The notes beneath the pieces were generated by a model. The model worked only from the letters and a program-made list of their open reading frames with translations, ran no database searches and had not been told where the DNA came from. The translations under genes were made by a program, and so were the position numbers. From assembly GCA_030693065.1 (NCBI GenBank), contig JAUYBL010000017.1, positions 25,271 through 89,270 on the forward strand: a stretch of 64,000 nucleotides of DNA, in the 5' to 3' direction. Below are positions 47,271 through 55,760 of the stretch, piece after piece. The stretch comes from Methylococcaceae bacterium (GTDB lineage: Bacteria; Pseudomonadota; Gammaproteobacteria; Methylococcales; Methylomonadaceae). Numbering within the stretch: position 1 is the first letter of the stretch; the number at the start of each line of letters is the position of its first letter.

Positions 47271-50224
47271 GACTTATTCTCCTTAGCTGGCTCATCACCA
47301 ATGTCTTCAGTGGTCAGTAAAATTAATGACGATTCGTTGGTTTTACCAATCAGTCGACGGGCATTCACGCTAATCTTGTGAGGCCCGATGGCAGGAAAAT
47401 TATGCTCTACCACATAACCTTCTACGGTCTGATCGCGTGGCAAGATGATTTCTAACAATTCTCGTAAGGCGGGGATGTTCCATTGACTGTTGCCCAGGTC
47501 GTAAATTTTGCGACCTACCGTGTCTGAGGCCATCACTTGAAAATACTGGTAAAAGGCGCGATTGGCAGATACCACTTGTAAATCACTATCTAATACCAAC
47601 AGCGGTGCGCGGATGGTATCGACAATACTCTCGGCCAGTTCTCGTGCCAGTTGCACAGCCGCCTCCGCCTCAATGCGTTTGCTGATGTCGGTAAAGGTCA
47701 GCACCACGCCTTCAATGATGTTATCCAACGTGCGATAAGGCTGGAGCCTTGCTAAATACCAAGCGCCGTTATCGGTGCGCACTTCCTGTTCAATCGGCAC
47801 CAGCGACTCCAGCACCGCCTGTGCTTTACTGAGCAGATCGTCATTATCAAGATTGGATTTGATGTCAATCAACGACCGCCCCACGTCGGTAGGCACCAGC
47901 CGGTAGATATTGGTCGCCTCGCGCGTGAAGCGGCGTATAAACATTTGATCGTCCAAAAACACCGTGCCTATATTGGTGTTGTCGAGCAGGTTTTTCATGT
48001 CGTTTTGCATACCCGCCAGTTGTTCTATTTTGGACTGTAGTTCTGCATTAACGGTGATGAGTTCTTCATTGACCGATTGCAGCTCTTCTTTAGAGGTTTC
48101 CAATTCTTCGTTGGTCGATTGCAGCTCCTCATTGGTGGATTGCATTTCTTCGTTGGTCGATTTGAGCTCCTCATTAGAGGCTTGTTGCTCTTCACTGGCG
48201 GCTTGATGACTTTCTTTCAGGTAAGCTAAATCGCGTTCCAGCTCTTCTATTCGCCCGAATTCGGCTGTTTTCAGCACCCGTTTACGCCCCGGTTTAACAA
48301 CTGGACTGGCGACGTCCTGAAAACTGACCAGCAATAGATTTTGATTGCCCTCCTGGTTTGGCAAGGGCCGAACACTAAGACTGACCGTCGAAAATCCTCC
48401 GTTGGTTTTGACCTGTATTTCCCGATTAAGCATAGGCGTACCGTCACTGACAGCCGCACGCATGGCACCACGCAGCTCCAGCTCTAATCCTTCTCGGGAC
48501 ATTTCCACGATATTAAGACTCGCCTGTCCGGGTGCCGGACGCAGGTATTTACCGGTGTCGCCATGCACATAAAGTAGGTCACCCTTCAGGTCCGTTACTA
48601 CAGATGCCGGGGCAAAGCATTGCACCAGCACTCTGCGGGTGAGTTCGGCAAAGTTAATTTCCTTAGTATTTTTCATGGCTTCCTCGGGGGCTTTGCCGCC
48701 AGGTTCTGCGGCCCAGGATAAAACTTGCGTCATCACTGTGCGCGTAGAGGTGTTGGTATGGGTAGCACGATAGAACTTCCATTTACGATTGAGCACTGAA
48801 AACAAATCCGTGTGATTACCGATACTCTCCGAAGGGGACAAAAACAGCACTCCGTCAGACTTGAGCGCGTAATGGAAGGTTGGAATCAAGCGTTGCTGAA
48901 GCTCACCTTCCAGGTAGATCATCAGATTGCGGCAACTGAGTAAATCCAGCCGCGTAAAGGGCGGATCTTTAATCACGTTTTGAATGGCAAACACCACCAT
49001 TTCGCGGATTTCTTTTTTCACCCGATAACCGGCCTCTTCCTTAACAAAAAAGCGCCGCAGACGTTCGGGCGTCACATCCTGAGCAATATTGGGTGGATAA
49101 ATCCCGGCGCGAGCAATGGAAATAACATCTTCAGACAGGTCGGTGCTGTAAATCTGCACTTTAAATTCTTGATGCGCTTGCTCCAGCAACTCGCGCAGCA
49201 GTATCGCGATGGAATAAGCTTCTTCGCCGGTCGCACAACCTGCCACCCAAACACGGAATAGATAATCATCAGGTTTGTCTTGGCACAATTGCGGCAGGAT
49301 TTCATTTTCCAGCACGGCAAATGCCTCAACATCACGGAAAAAGCTGGTGACGTTAATTAATAGTTCCTTAAACAGGGTTTGTACTTCAGCCGGATTTTCT
49401 TTGAGAAAACGGGCGTAAACATCGGTGTCATCGATGCTGTGTTGCGACATGCGGCGCTCGATCCGGCGGCCGATGGTACTTTTTTTGTAGAGAGAAAAAT
49501 CGTGGCCGGTGCTGCTGCGTAATTGCATCAAAATGCGGTTGATGCCGCTGGCTGTTTTGGCAGCTGGGGAGACGTCTGTTTGGATAGTAAAGCTATGGGT
49601 ATCGGCCAGCAGTGCTTCCGGCATTTTGTCGACGGGCAGTACATGCGTGGCATAACCGGCCTGAATGACGCTGGTGGGCATGCCGTCATATTTGGCCGTG
49701 GTCGGCTCCTGTACTAGCGTAACACCGCCAACACCAAGTATGGCGCGACAACCCAGAGTACCATCGGTGCCGGTGCCGGAAAGAATAATGCCGATGGTCT
49801 GTTCTTGCCGATCTTCAGCCAATGAGCGCAGAAAAGCATCAATCGGCAAGCGCTGTCCGCGTGGCTCACTAGGGACACTCAGTTGCAGTTTGCCGTGGAA
49901 TATTGCCATATCGCGATTGGGTGGAATGACATACACGCAGTTGGGCGCCACCGAGATTTGATCTTGCGCCTCGACCACTTGCATGGTCGTGGTGCGCTGC
50001 AGAATTTCAGTGAGCAGGCTGGCATGGCTGGGATCAAGATGCTGCACCAACACAAACGCCATGCCGCTATCAACAGGGGCATGGCGGAAAAATTGTTCCA
50101 AGGCTTCTAAGCCACCTGCAGAAGCACCTATGCCGACAATCGGAAAGGTAACACGGAGATTTTTAGAAACATCGGGGGGCTGAGTTGAATGCGGGCTTGG
50201 CGCGGTAGATTTATTCGCTTTCAG
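47267..50224 (-). CDS. CheB-CheR-PAS fusion (methylesterase/methyltransferase) sensor protein
   Basis: A fusion of about 985 residues. It has a CheB methylesterase domain with no receiver (VGIGASAGGLEALE, LVQHLDPSHAS, GTGTDGTLG: Ser-His-Asp triad), then a CheR methyltransferase domain (RVWVAGCATGEEAYSIA, LLSCRNLMIYL), a long coiled coil with repeated TNEELQS units, and two or three PAS domains. No ATG, GTG or TTG lies in frame before the CheB active-site motif; an in-frame TGA ends the frame at about 50236-50238. The best start is CTG at 50224, five bases after CAGGGAG. A TTG at 50101 would remove the catalytic Ser motif. Confidence 0.88.
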   Translation of the reverse strand: MKANKSTAPSPHSTQPPDVSKNLRVTFPIVGIGASAGGLEALEQFFRHAPVDSGMAFVLVQHLDPSHASLLTEILQRTTTMQVVEAQDQISVAPNCVYVIPPNRDMAIFHGKLQLSVPSEPRGQRLPIDAFLRSLAEDRQEQTIGIILSGTGTDGTLGCRAILGVGGVTLVQEPTTAKYDGMPTSVIQAGYATHVLPVDKMPEALLADTHSFTIQTDVSPAAKTASGINRILMQLRSSTGHDFSLYKKSTIGRRIERRMSQHSIDDTDVYARFLKENPAEVQTLFKELLINVTSFFRDVEAFAVLENEILPQLCQDKPDDYLFRVWVAGCATGEEAYSIAILLRELLEQAHQEFKVQIYSTDLSEDVISIARAGIYPPNIAQDVTPERLRRFFVKEEAGYRVKKEIREMVVFAIQNVIKDPPFTRLDLLSCRNLMIYLEGELQQRLIPTFHYALKSDGVLFLSPSESIGNHTDLFSVLNRKWKFYRATHTNTSTRTVMTQVLSWAAEPGGKAPEEAMKNTKEINFAELTRRVLVQCFAPASVVTDLKGDLLYVHGDTGKYLRPAPGQASLNIVEMSREGLELELRGAMRAAVSDGTPMLNREIQVKTNGGFSTVSLSVRPLPNQEGNQNLLLVSFQDVASPVVKPGRKRVLKTAEFGRIEELERDLAYLKESHQAASEEQQASNEELKSTNEEMQSTNEELQSTNEELETSKEELQSVNEELITVNAELQSKIEQLAGMQNDMKNLLDNTNIGTVFLDDQMFIRRFTREATNIYRLVPTDVGRSLIDIKSNLDNDDLLSKAQAVLESLVPIEQEVRTDNGAWYLARLQPYRTLDNIIEGVVLTFTDISKRIEAEAAVQLARELAESIVDTIRAPLLVLDSDLQVVSANRAFYQYFQVMASDTVGRKIYDLGNSQWNIPALRELLEIILPRDQTVEGYVVEHNFPAIGPHKISVNARRLIGKTNESSLILLTTEDIGDEPAKENKS

Positions 50225-50314
50225 AAAAACTCCCTGGCGGAAAATTCAATTGTTTAGTCATTCTACAGCGTTACATTCTTGATGTCGGCGGTTTGCACCC
50301 TACATCTACAAATC

Positions 50315-50379
50315 ATGTAGGAGCAGGCCTTGCCTGCGAAACAATCTAATAAAATCGCGGGCACGGCCCGCTCCTACAT
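50315..50379. repeat. REP-like long palindrome (GTAGGAGC type)
   Basis: ATGTAGGAGCAGGCCTTGCC on the left pairs with GGCACGGCCCGCTCCTACAT on the right with mismatches. Parts of it are found at 33931-33956 and 56386-56409. Such palindromes are dispersed between genes in many gammaproteobacteria. Confidence 0.7.
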
Positions 50380-50411
50380 TACAACCAAGAAAAACCCAGG
50401 CCTTTAAAAAT

Positions 50412-50473
50412 AGTAACTATTCAGAGTTGTTTGGCGTTGAAGAGTTTAAGTAACATTCTGATGAATAGTTACT
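50412..50473. mobile_element. 62-bp palindromic element, uninterrupted copy
   Basis: Ends AGTAACTATTCA and TGAATAGTTACT are perfect 12-bp inverted repeats. The interior (GTTGTTTGGCGTTGAAGAG, TTTAAGTAACATTCTG) matches the outer parts of 36845-37323, so this is the empty version of that site, with a single TTACTTA on the minus strand. Confidence 0.8.
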
Positions 50474-50483
50474 AAAAATAAAG

Positions 50484-50888
50484 TCAATCAACTTCATATT
50501 CCGTCGTTTGACCATCAAACTTTTCGGTGTCTGCCTCGGCATCAGCACGAGTATGGTGGATAACGCCATCCCGATGGTTAGGCGGTGAATAGAGCGTATA
50601 CAGCTTTAGTGGCACAGTGCCGGTATTAATAATATTGTGATTTGTTCCCGCAGGAACAATGACCGCGAAACCATCTCGTATAGCCGTCCGCACACCATTA
50701 AGCTCAGCTTCGCCACTGCCTTCTTCCACTCGAAAAAACTGGTCTAGGGTATGCACTTCCGCACCAATTTCTTCGCCGGGTTTTAACGCCATCAATACCA
50801 GCTGACAATATTTTGCTGTGTACAGCACTTGCCGAAAATCTTCATTATTGACGGCGAGCGCTTCAATATTTTGTATAAAACCTTTCAT
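50484..50888 (-). CDS. Cupin-domain protein
   Basis: A 134-residue single-domain cupin. Cupin motif 1 is recognisable (PGEEIGAEVHTLDQFFRVEEGSGEAEL, with His and Glu ligands) and motif 2 lies in VIVPAGTNHNIINTG with a second His. The conserved metal ligands suggest a metal-binding small-molecule or sugar enzyme, but no substrate can be named. AAAGGAAC precedes the ATG. It lies 31 bp after the DUF2171 gene on the same strand and probably shares its promoter. Confidence 0.85.
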   Translation of the reverse strand: MKGFIQNIEALAVNNEDFRQVLYTAKYCQLVLMALKPGEEIGAEVHTLDQFFRVEEGSGEAELNGVRTAIRDGFAVIVPAGTNHNIINTGTVPLKLYTLYSPPNHRDGVIHHTRADAEADTEKFDGQTTEYEVD

Positions 50889-50918
50889 AACTGTTCCTTT
50901 TTACTTGCCTTAAAGCGC

Positions 50919-51176
50919 TTAAACTCTCTCGTCTTCTATAAAGTTTGGCGACGTTGACGACCACTCTTGCATCGCTTGATCACCAGGACGATCAACTGCT
51001 ACTGTGCCGTCATCGGTAGAGGTTACCCAGCTTAATGGAATGTAATGATGCTGACCGGTCTCATCTTTTTTCACTTTAATGGTACCGGGACCCTCTACAT
51101 GATCGACGGTGGCGAACTGCCCGCCTTCAGAACAGACAATCGGCATATCGGGTTGAATTTGGTCAATATTGATCAT
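50919..51176 (-). CDS. DUF2171 small protein
   Basis: An 85-residue soluble protein of DUF2171 (IQPDMPIVCSEGGQFATVDHV, DETGQHHYIPLSWV): a short beta-barrel-like fold of unknown function, often found in stress or desiccation gene sets. AGGGGAAA ribosome-binding site. It is followed by the cupin gene. An operator-like site points to it from 51387, with a 101-bp repeat element between. Confidence 0.82.
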   Translation of the reverse strand: MINIDQIQPDMPIVCSEGGQFATVDHVEGPGTIKVKKDETGQHHYIPLSWVTSTDDGTVAVDRPGDQAMQEWSSTSPNFIEDERV

Positions 51177-51201
51177 GACTTTTCCCCTGTTAGAAAAAAT
51201 T

Positions 51202-51302
51202 TAACTATTCAGCATCAGTTGATTGCTGTGAAAGTGTCTTGTAGGAGCGACGCCCACACGGAATATTGCTTCTGCCCTCCAAAGAAACTCGCTGAATGGT
51301 TA
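51202..51302. mobile_element. 101-bp inverted-repeat element, shortened copy
   Basis: Ends TAACTATTCAG and CTGAATGGTTA match the 149-bp element at 38263-38411. The left half of the 24-bp hairpin is present (GTAGGAGCGACGCCCAC) but the right arm is missing. It sits in the leader of the DUF2171 gene. Confidence 0.7.
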
Positions 51303-51386
51303 CGCATATTCCACCCGGCAAAGCTCACTTGGTAGTTGTCGCAATTATTAACTTGCAGTTTAAATATAACCCTACAGCGGAATGCC

Positions 51387-51405
51387 GTCTGTTCGACAGC
51401 GAACA
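51387..51405 (-). promoter_or_regulatory. Operator-like site 10 (upstream of DUF2171/cupin)
   Basis: Minus strand TGTTCGCTGTCGAACAGAC, with an almost perfect palindrome TGTTCGCTGTCGAACA. It is 211 bp from the ATG at 51176, about 110 bp if the 101-bp element is left out. Confidence 0.7.
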
Positions 51406-51504
51406 TATAAAAATCACGACATTCTTAAACCGCTGCCCTGAGCGAAGCAGAAGGGGGCAAATGTCTTGACGGATTTATCGACGCTTTTCCCTATCTTTTC
51501 CTTG

Positions 51505-51523
51505 TGTACGCTAGCGAACTGTC
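51505..51523 (+). promoter_or_regulatory. Operator-like site 11 (upstream of DUF4398 genes)
   Basis: TGTACGCTAGCGAACTGTC on the plus strand; the palindrome is strong and only the trailing trinucleotide departs (GTC for GAC). It lies 159 bp before the ATG at 51683. Confidence 0.65.
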
Positions 51524-51682
51524 CAGCGCTGCAAAAGAGCATCTAATCAATGCCGATGGTTCTAAGATCCAGTTGTTTAGTTAATTGGCTCGTCGGAACT
51601 TCGTTGTAGAAATTGGATATCGTTGCAACAGCAAATTTCATTGCAAGGATAGTGTTCGACGTTTAACTCAAAGGAAAAAATC

Positions 51683-52072
51683 ATGAACAACAATCACTCC
51701 AGATCCACCCAAATAATGCGCAGTATCGGCGTCACTGCTGTTGCGGCAGTTTTGGTCGCAGGTTGCGCAAGTATTCCGGCACCGACCGAGCAAATCGCCG
51801 TTTCTAAAGCAGCGGTAGACAGTGCAACAAGTGCCGGAGGTAATGAATTTGCGCCGGTGCAATTGCAATCAGCATTAGAAAAACTGAATGCTGCAGAACG
51901 GGCCATGGCAGAAGAAGAAAATCTAAAAGCACGCCAACTGGCTGAACAAGCCCAGGTCGACGCGCAACTAGCCGCTGCAACAGCCCGTGCTGCCAAAGCA
52001 CAAAAAGCGGTTGGTGAGCTACGCGAAGGTAATCGCGTGCTGCATCAAGAAATCGACCGTAAAGCCCAGTAA
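51683..52072 (+). CDS. DUF4398 lipoprotein
   Basis: A 129-residue lipoprotein: signal peptide with lipobox VAGC (near residue 29), then a helical coiled-coil domain of DUF4398 (VSKAAVDSATSAGGNEFAPV, ALEKLNAAERAMAEEENLKA) rich in Ala and Glu. It is probably outer-membrane anchored and extends into the periplasm. Operator-like site 11 and AAAGGA lie upstream. The next gene, 15 bp away, has the same domain plus OmpA, so the pair may form a complex between outer membrane and peptidoglycan. Confidence 0.85.
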   Translation: MNNNHSRSTQIMRSIGVTAVAAVLVAGCASIPAPTEQIAVSKAAVDSATSAGGNEFAPVQLQSALEKLNAAERAMAEEENLKARQLAEQAQVDAQLAAATARAAKAQKAVGELREGNRVLHQEIDRKAQ

Positions 52073-52087
52073 ATTAAGGAATTTAAC

Positions 52088-52900
52088 ATGTTAAAAAATA
52101 TAAATATCCCTCTGACGTTAATCGCTGCGGCAATTATTTCCGGTTGTGCGGCAGTCCCTACGCAATCGCTAAATGAAGCCCATAGCAGTTACAACACCGC
52201 TAGCACTAATGCTGAAGTCACCAGTCTGGCACAGCTTGAATTGAAGAATGCGGGCGAGTCTTTAAGTAAAGCCGACCATGCTTCAAAAGAAGGCGAAGAC
52301 GATGAAACAGTGGATCACTTTGCGTATTTGGCTAAACAACAAGTAGGTATCGCGCAAGAAACCGCCAAACGAAAAACAGCGGAAGCAGCCGTCGTTACTG
52401 CCGGAGCTGAACGTAACCTGGTTCGACTTGATGCCAGAACAGCCGAAGCCGATGCCGCTAAGAAGCAAGTTAGTGCGCTGAAGGCTGAGCAACAAAGACT
52501 GATCGACGAGTTGAATGCCAAGCAAACCGAACGCGGCTTAGTTATTACATTAAGCGATGTCTTGTTCAGCACCAACCAAGCGCAACTGAAATCAGGTGGC
52601 GTGCGTAACGTTTACAAATTGGCTGATTTTTTGAATCAATACCCAAAATATAAGGTGTTGGTTGAAGGTCATACCGATAGTGTCGGCAGTGACGAGCACA
52701 ATCAGGATCTGTCAGAGCGACGCGCTTTTGCCGTACAAAACGCTTTGATTGATGCCAGAGTTAGTAGCGACCGCATCAGTGCGCGCGGTTATGGCGAAGG
52801 CATGCCTATTGCCAGCAATGACAATGCCGGTGGTCGACAATTAAATCGACGCGTGGAAATAATCCTGTCAGACAACGAAGGCAACATCGCTCCTCGCTAG
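52088..52900 (+). CDS. DUF4398-OmpA peptidoglycan-binding lipoprotein
   Basis: A 270-residue lipoprotein. The lipobox ends in ISGC; a DUF4398 helical domain (about 25-145, with long coiled coil) is followed by an OmpA domain (about 155-265) including DVLFSTNQAQLKSGGVRNVY, VEGHTDSVGSDEHNQDLSERR and NDNAGGRQLNRRVEIIL. It tethers the outer membrane to peptidoglycan. Its first half is related to the gene before it, so a duplication or domain swap is likely. AAGGAA ribosome-binding site. A hairpin follows the stop. Confidence 0.9.
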   Translation: MLKNINIPLTLIAAAIISGCAAVPTQSLNEAHSSYNTASTNAEVTSLAQLELKNAGESLSKADHASKEGEDDETVDHFAYLAKQQVGIAQETAKRKTAEAAVVTAGAERNLVRLDARTAEADAAKKQVSALKAEQQRLIDELNAKQTERGLVITLSDVLFSTNQAQLKSGGVRNVYKLADFLNQYPKYKVLVEGHTDSVGSDEHNQDLSERRAFAVQNALIDARVSSDRISARGYGEGMPIASNDNAGGRQLNRRVEIILSDNEGNIAPR

Positions 52901-52910
52901 ACTTAGTAGT

Positions 52911-52939
52911 GCTTCGGCAGTAAAAATTACTGTCGAAGC
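52911..52939 (+). terminator. Hairpin after the OmpA lipoprotein gene
   Basis: GCTTCGGCAGTAA pairs with TTACTGTCGAAGC (one G-T pair) around three A. No T-run follows. Confidence 0.5.
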
Positions 52940-53162
52940 AGCGCGTTTAAAGCATCAACACTTGCAAGAACAAAATGTCTTAGATAGCACACACCACCAA
53001 GACACTAAAAAATAAATCACTTGTAAGCAGCGTCTTGTATGAAATTAAAACCCTCCATCGTTGATTGTTAAATTTGCCGATGTTGAGCTTGCCGCTACAA
53101 GGTTTTTTCAGTTAAGTTAGGAAACACTTCTCTGTCTCTCAAAACGTACCAGGATATGCCCT

Positions 53163-54209
53163 ATGACGACTAAAGCTTACGCCACGCAAAGCGCCACAAC
53201 ACCACTTGCCCCTTTCAAAATTCAACGCCGCGATCCCGGTGCGCATGATGTTCAAATCGAGATTTTATTTTGCGGCGTCTGTCACTCAGACTTGCATATT
53301 GCGCGCAACGAATGGCAAGGCACCACTTATCCTTGTGTACCCGGTCACGAAATTATCGGCCGCGTCACCAAAGTCGGCGCTCAAGTTAGTCAATTTAAAA
53401 AAGGCGACCTGGCAGGTGTGGGCTGTTTGGTCGATTCCTGCCGGACCTGCGAAAATTGTGCGGATCATCTTGAACAATTCTGCGAACAAGGCCCGATTTT
53501 TACTTACAACTCTGCGGACAAACACAGCGGCGGCATGACCTACGGCGGCTATTCCGAAAATGTAGTGGTGGATGAGGCGTTTGTGCTGCACATCCCGGAA
53601 AATCTGGATCTTGCCGCCACTGCGCCGCTGCTGTGTGCGGGCATCACCACTTATTCGCCGCTTCGTCACAATAACGTCAGCAAAGGCCAAAAAGTAGGTG
53701 TGGTCGGCCTGGGCGGTTTGGGACACATGGGCGTCAAATTGGCGAAAGCCATGGGCGCGCATGTCGTGGTATTTACCCACTCGGCAAGCAAAATTGCCGA
53801 TGCCTTCCGACTGGGCGCCGATGAAGTCGTCAATTCCAATGACGAAGATGAGATGAAGAAACACCTCAACAGTTTCCATTTCATTCTCGATACCGTATCC
53901 GCGCAGCACGACATCAATACCTATCTGCTTTTATTGAAACGCGACGGCACCCTCACCCAAGTCGGCGTACCACCTGAGCCCCTTGCCCTGCAAGTCGGCA
54001 GCCTTATTTTTGGACGACGTAATTTGAATGGCTCGCTGATTGGCGGCATTAAAGAAACGCAAGAGATGCTGGATTTCTGCGGTGAGCACAAAATTACTGC
54101 CGACATCGAACTCATCCCGATCCAGAAAATAAATGAAGCCTATGACCGTCTGGTGAAAAACGACGTGAAATACCGCTTTGTCATTGATATGGCATCGTTG
54201 CAAGCATAA
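53163..54209 (+). CDS. Zinc-dependent NAD(P) alcohol dehydrogenase (YahK/AdhA-like)
   Basis: A 348-residue medium-chain dehydrogenase of the YahK / cinnamyl-alcohol group, which reduces aldehydes with NADPH. Catalytic zinc ligands are Cys in FCGVCHSDLH, His in PGHEIIG and Cys in LLCAGITTYSPL; the structural zinc is held by CLVDSCRTCENCADHLEQFC. The nucleotide-binding GLGGLGHMGVKLA is intact. The CxxCxxC pattern and length match the family. AGGA ribosome-binding site. Followed by a dispersed repeat and then an OYE reductase, so both are aldehyde/electrophile enzymes in sequence. Confidence 0.93.
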   Translation: MTTKAYATQSATTPLAPFKIQRRDPGAHDVQIEILFCGVCHSDLHIARNEWQGTTYPCVPGHEIIGRVTKVGAQVSQFKKGDLAGVGCLVDSCRTCENCADHLEQFCEQGPIFTYNSADKHSGGMTYGGYSENVVVDEAFVLHIPENLDLAATAPLLCAGITTYSPLRHNNVSKGQKVGVVGLGGLGHMGVKLAKAMGAHVVVFTHSASKIADAFRLGADEVVNSNDEDEMKKHLNSFHFILDTVSAQHDINTYLLLLKRDGTLTQVGVPPEPLALQVGSLIFGRRNLNGSLIGGIKETQEMLDFCGEHKITADIELIPIQKINEAYDRLVKNDVKYRFVIDMASLQA

Positions 54210-54240
54210 ATACAACAGGCCTCTTAGGCTGAGATGAATT

Positions 54241-54480
54241 GCTCCCGTTATTCCGCCCCGAGCATCGCAGCTTTTGGCGAAATAGGCCCGCATGGGGAGC
54301 GGCTCGTTTTCGCAGGGCCAGGGATGGCCCTTCGAAAACCCTCGCCAAAAGTGAGAAGCGCAGGAAATTGGCGGAATCCGGGTCGCCTTTTCTTTGGCTA
54401 CTTTCTTTTGGCGAAGCAAAAGAAAGTAGCTCGCCTGTCGGTGCGAGAACCGACACTAAAACAAACGTCGCGATAGCGAC
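54241..54480. repeat. Dispersed palindromic repeat, relative of the 395-bp element
   Basis: From CTCCCGTTATTCCGCCCCGA to the CGCGATAGCGAC end it aligns with the interior of 36888-37282, including CTTTTCTTTGGCTACTTTC and its complement. Three small inserts of the other copy are missing. The outer 13-bp inverted ends are degraded (CGCGTAATATCAG follows at 54518-54530). No coding signal. Confidence 0.75.
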
Positions 54481-54548
54481 TCAACTTTTAACAATCTCGA
54501 GCAAATCATCCAACCGCGTAATATCAGTCATTTAGCAAAAGGAAAAAC

Positions 54549-55655
54549 ATGTCCACCTCTAATACCACCGACGCCCTCCCCGATTTGTTTCAACCCGTTC
54601 GATTCGGTCCTTACACCTTATCTAACCGCATTGCGATGGCGCCGCTTACACGCAGTCGGGCGCAACAAGGCGATATTCCCAGTTTGCTAGCACCTGAATA
54701 TTACCGGCAACGCGCCAGCGCCGGATTGATCATTGCCGAAGCCACCCAAATTTCGCCGCAAGGCAAAGGCTATGCCTTTACCCCCGGCATTTATAACTCA
54801 GCGCAAGTTGAAGGCTGGAAAGCTGTCACCGACGCTGTGCATCAAGCAGGCGGGCATATCTTTTTGCAGCTATGGCATGTCGGTCGTATCTCGCATCCTG
54901 CTTTGCAACCGAATGGTGATTTACCGGTCGCACCGTCAGCAATCAAGCCGGAAGGCAATGCCTTCACTGAAGAAGGTTTTGTGCCGTTTGTAACGCCGCG
55001 CGCGTTAGAGACTGTCGAAATTCCCGGCATCATTGAACAATATCGTTTGGCTTCGCAATATGCGCTGGATGCAGGTTTTGATGGCGTTGAAATCCATGCC
55101 GCCAACGGTTACTTGATCGACCAGTTTTTGCGCGACGGCACTAATCACCGCACCGACGCTTACGGCGGCTCACTGGAAAACCGTACCCGGCTATTGCTGG
55201 AAGTTACCGCAGCAGTCGTTAGCGTTTGGGGTACCAAGCGCGTGGGAATTCGACTAGCGCCAATCAGCCCAGCCAATGATATTAGCGATAGCGACCCTGC
55301 GACACTGTTTACGTATGTCGTCGAACAGCTCAACAAGTTCAACCTGTTGTATTTGCATCTGGTTGAAGGCGCTACCGGTGGACCGCGTCAGGTCGAAAAT
55401 GGTTTTGATCTGCAAATTTTAAGGCGTTTGTTTAACGGCATTTACATTGGCAACAATGGCTATGATCGTGAGTTGGCATTAACAGCACGCCAGCAAGGTC
55501 TGGTTGATTTAGTTGCTTTCGGTCGTCCGTTTATCTCCAATCCGGATTTGGTTGAGCGCCTAAAACTAAATGCGCCGCTGAATGAATGGGATGCCGATAC
55601 GTTTTATGGCGGCGGTGCCAAAGGTTATACCGATTACCCATTTCTTGGCGAGTAG
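54549..55655 (+). CDS. nemA: Old Yellow Enzyme / N-ethylmaleimide reductase
   Basis: A 368-residue FMN-dependent alkene reductase of the NemA/OYE group, reducing activated C=C bonds, quinones, and nitro-compounds. Family segments: MAPLTRSRAQQGDIPSLL, EATQISPQGKGYAFTPGI, ILQLWHVGRISHP-like, GFDGVEIHAANGYLIDQFLRDG with the substrate-binding His-Ala-Ala-Asn, NRTDAYGGSLENR, and GRPFISNPDLVERL. FMN is bound without covalent link. AAAAGGAA ribosome-binding site. It probably detoxifies electrophiles; gene assignment by overall similarity. Confidence 0.92.
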   Translation: MSTSNTTDALPDLFQPVRFGPYTLSNRIAMAPLTRSRAQQGDIPSLLAPEYYRQRASAGLIIAEATQISPQGKGYAFTPGIYNSAQVEGWKAVTDAVHQAGGHIFLQLWHVGRISHPALQPNGDLPVAPSAIKPEGNAFTEEGFVPFVTPRALETVEIPGIIEQYRLASQYALDAGFDGVEIHAANGYLIDQFLRDGTNHRTDAYGGSLENRTRLLLEVTAAVVSVWGTKRVGIRLAPISPANDISDSDPATLFTYVVEQLNKFNLLYLHLVEGATGGPRQVENGFDLQILRRLFNGIYIGNNGYDRELALTARQQGLVDLVAFGRPFISNPDLVERLKLNAPLNEWDADTFYGGGAKGYTDYPFLGE

Positions 55656-55760
55656 CACGCCGGTTGCTTGGGTATAGACCAAAGCAAAAATTGCGGTTTG
55701 GTTTAAGTTATCCTGATGATAACTATCAATCTTGATACAAATATTAAAGGAGTACATTAA

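Noticed and set aside
48116..48180. Tandem short repeats as a possible CRISPR or minisatellite
   Set aside because: They encode the TNEELQS coiled-coil repeats of the CheB-CheR-PAS protein, with no spacers.
53286..53909. 207-codon ORF on the minus strand
   Set aside because: Fully antisense to the alcohol dehydrogenase, whose zinc and NADP motifs are intact. Long antisense ORFs are common in GC-biased codons.
54181..54535. ORFs of 80-98 codons after the alcohol dehydrogenase
   Set aside because: Same dispersed palindromic repeat as at 36888-37282; no ribosome-binding site or protein-like pattern.
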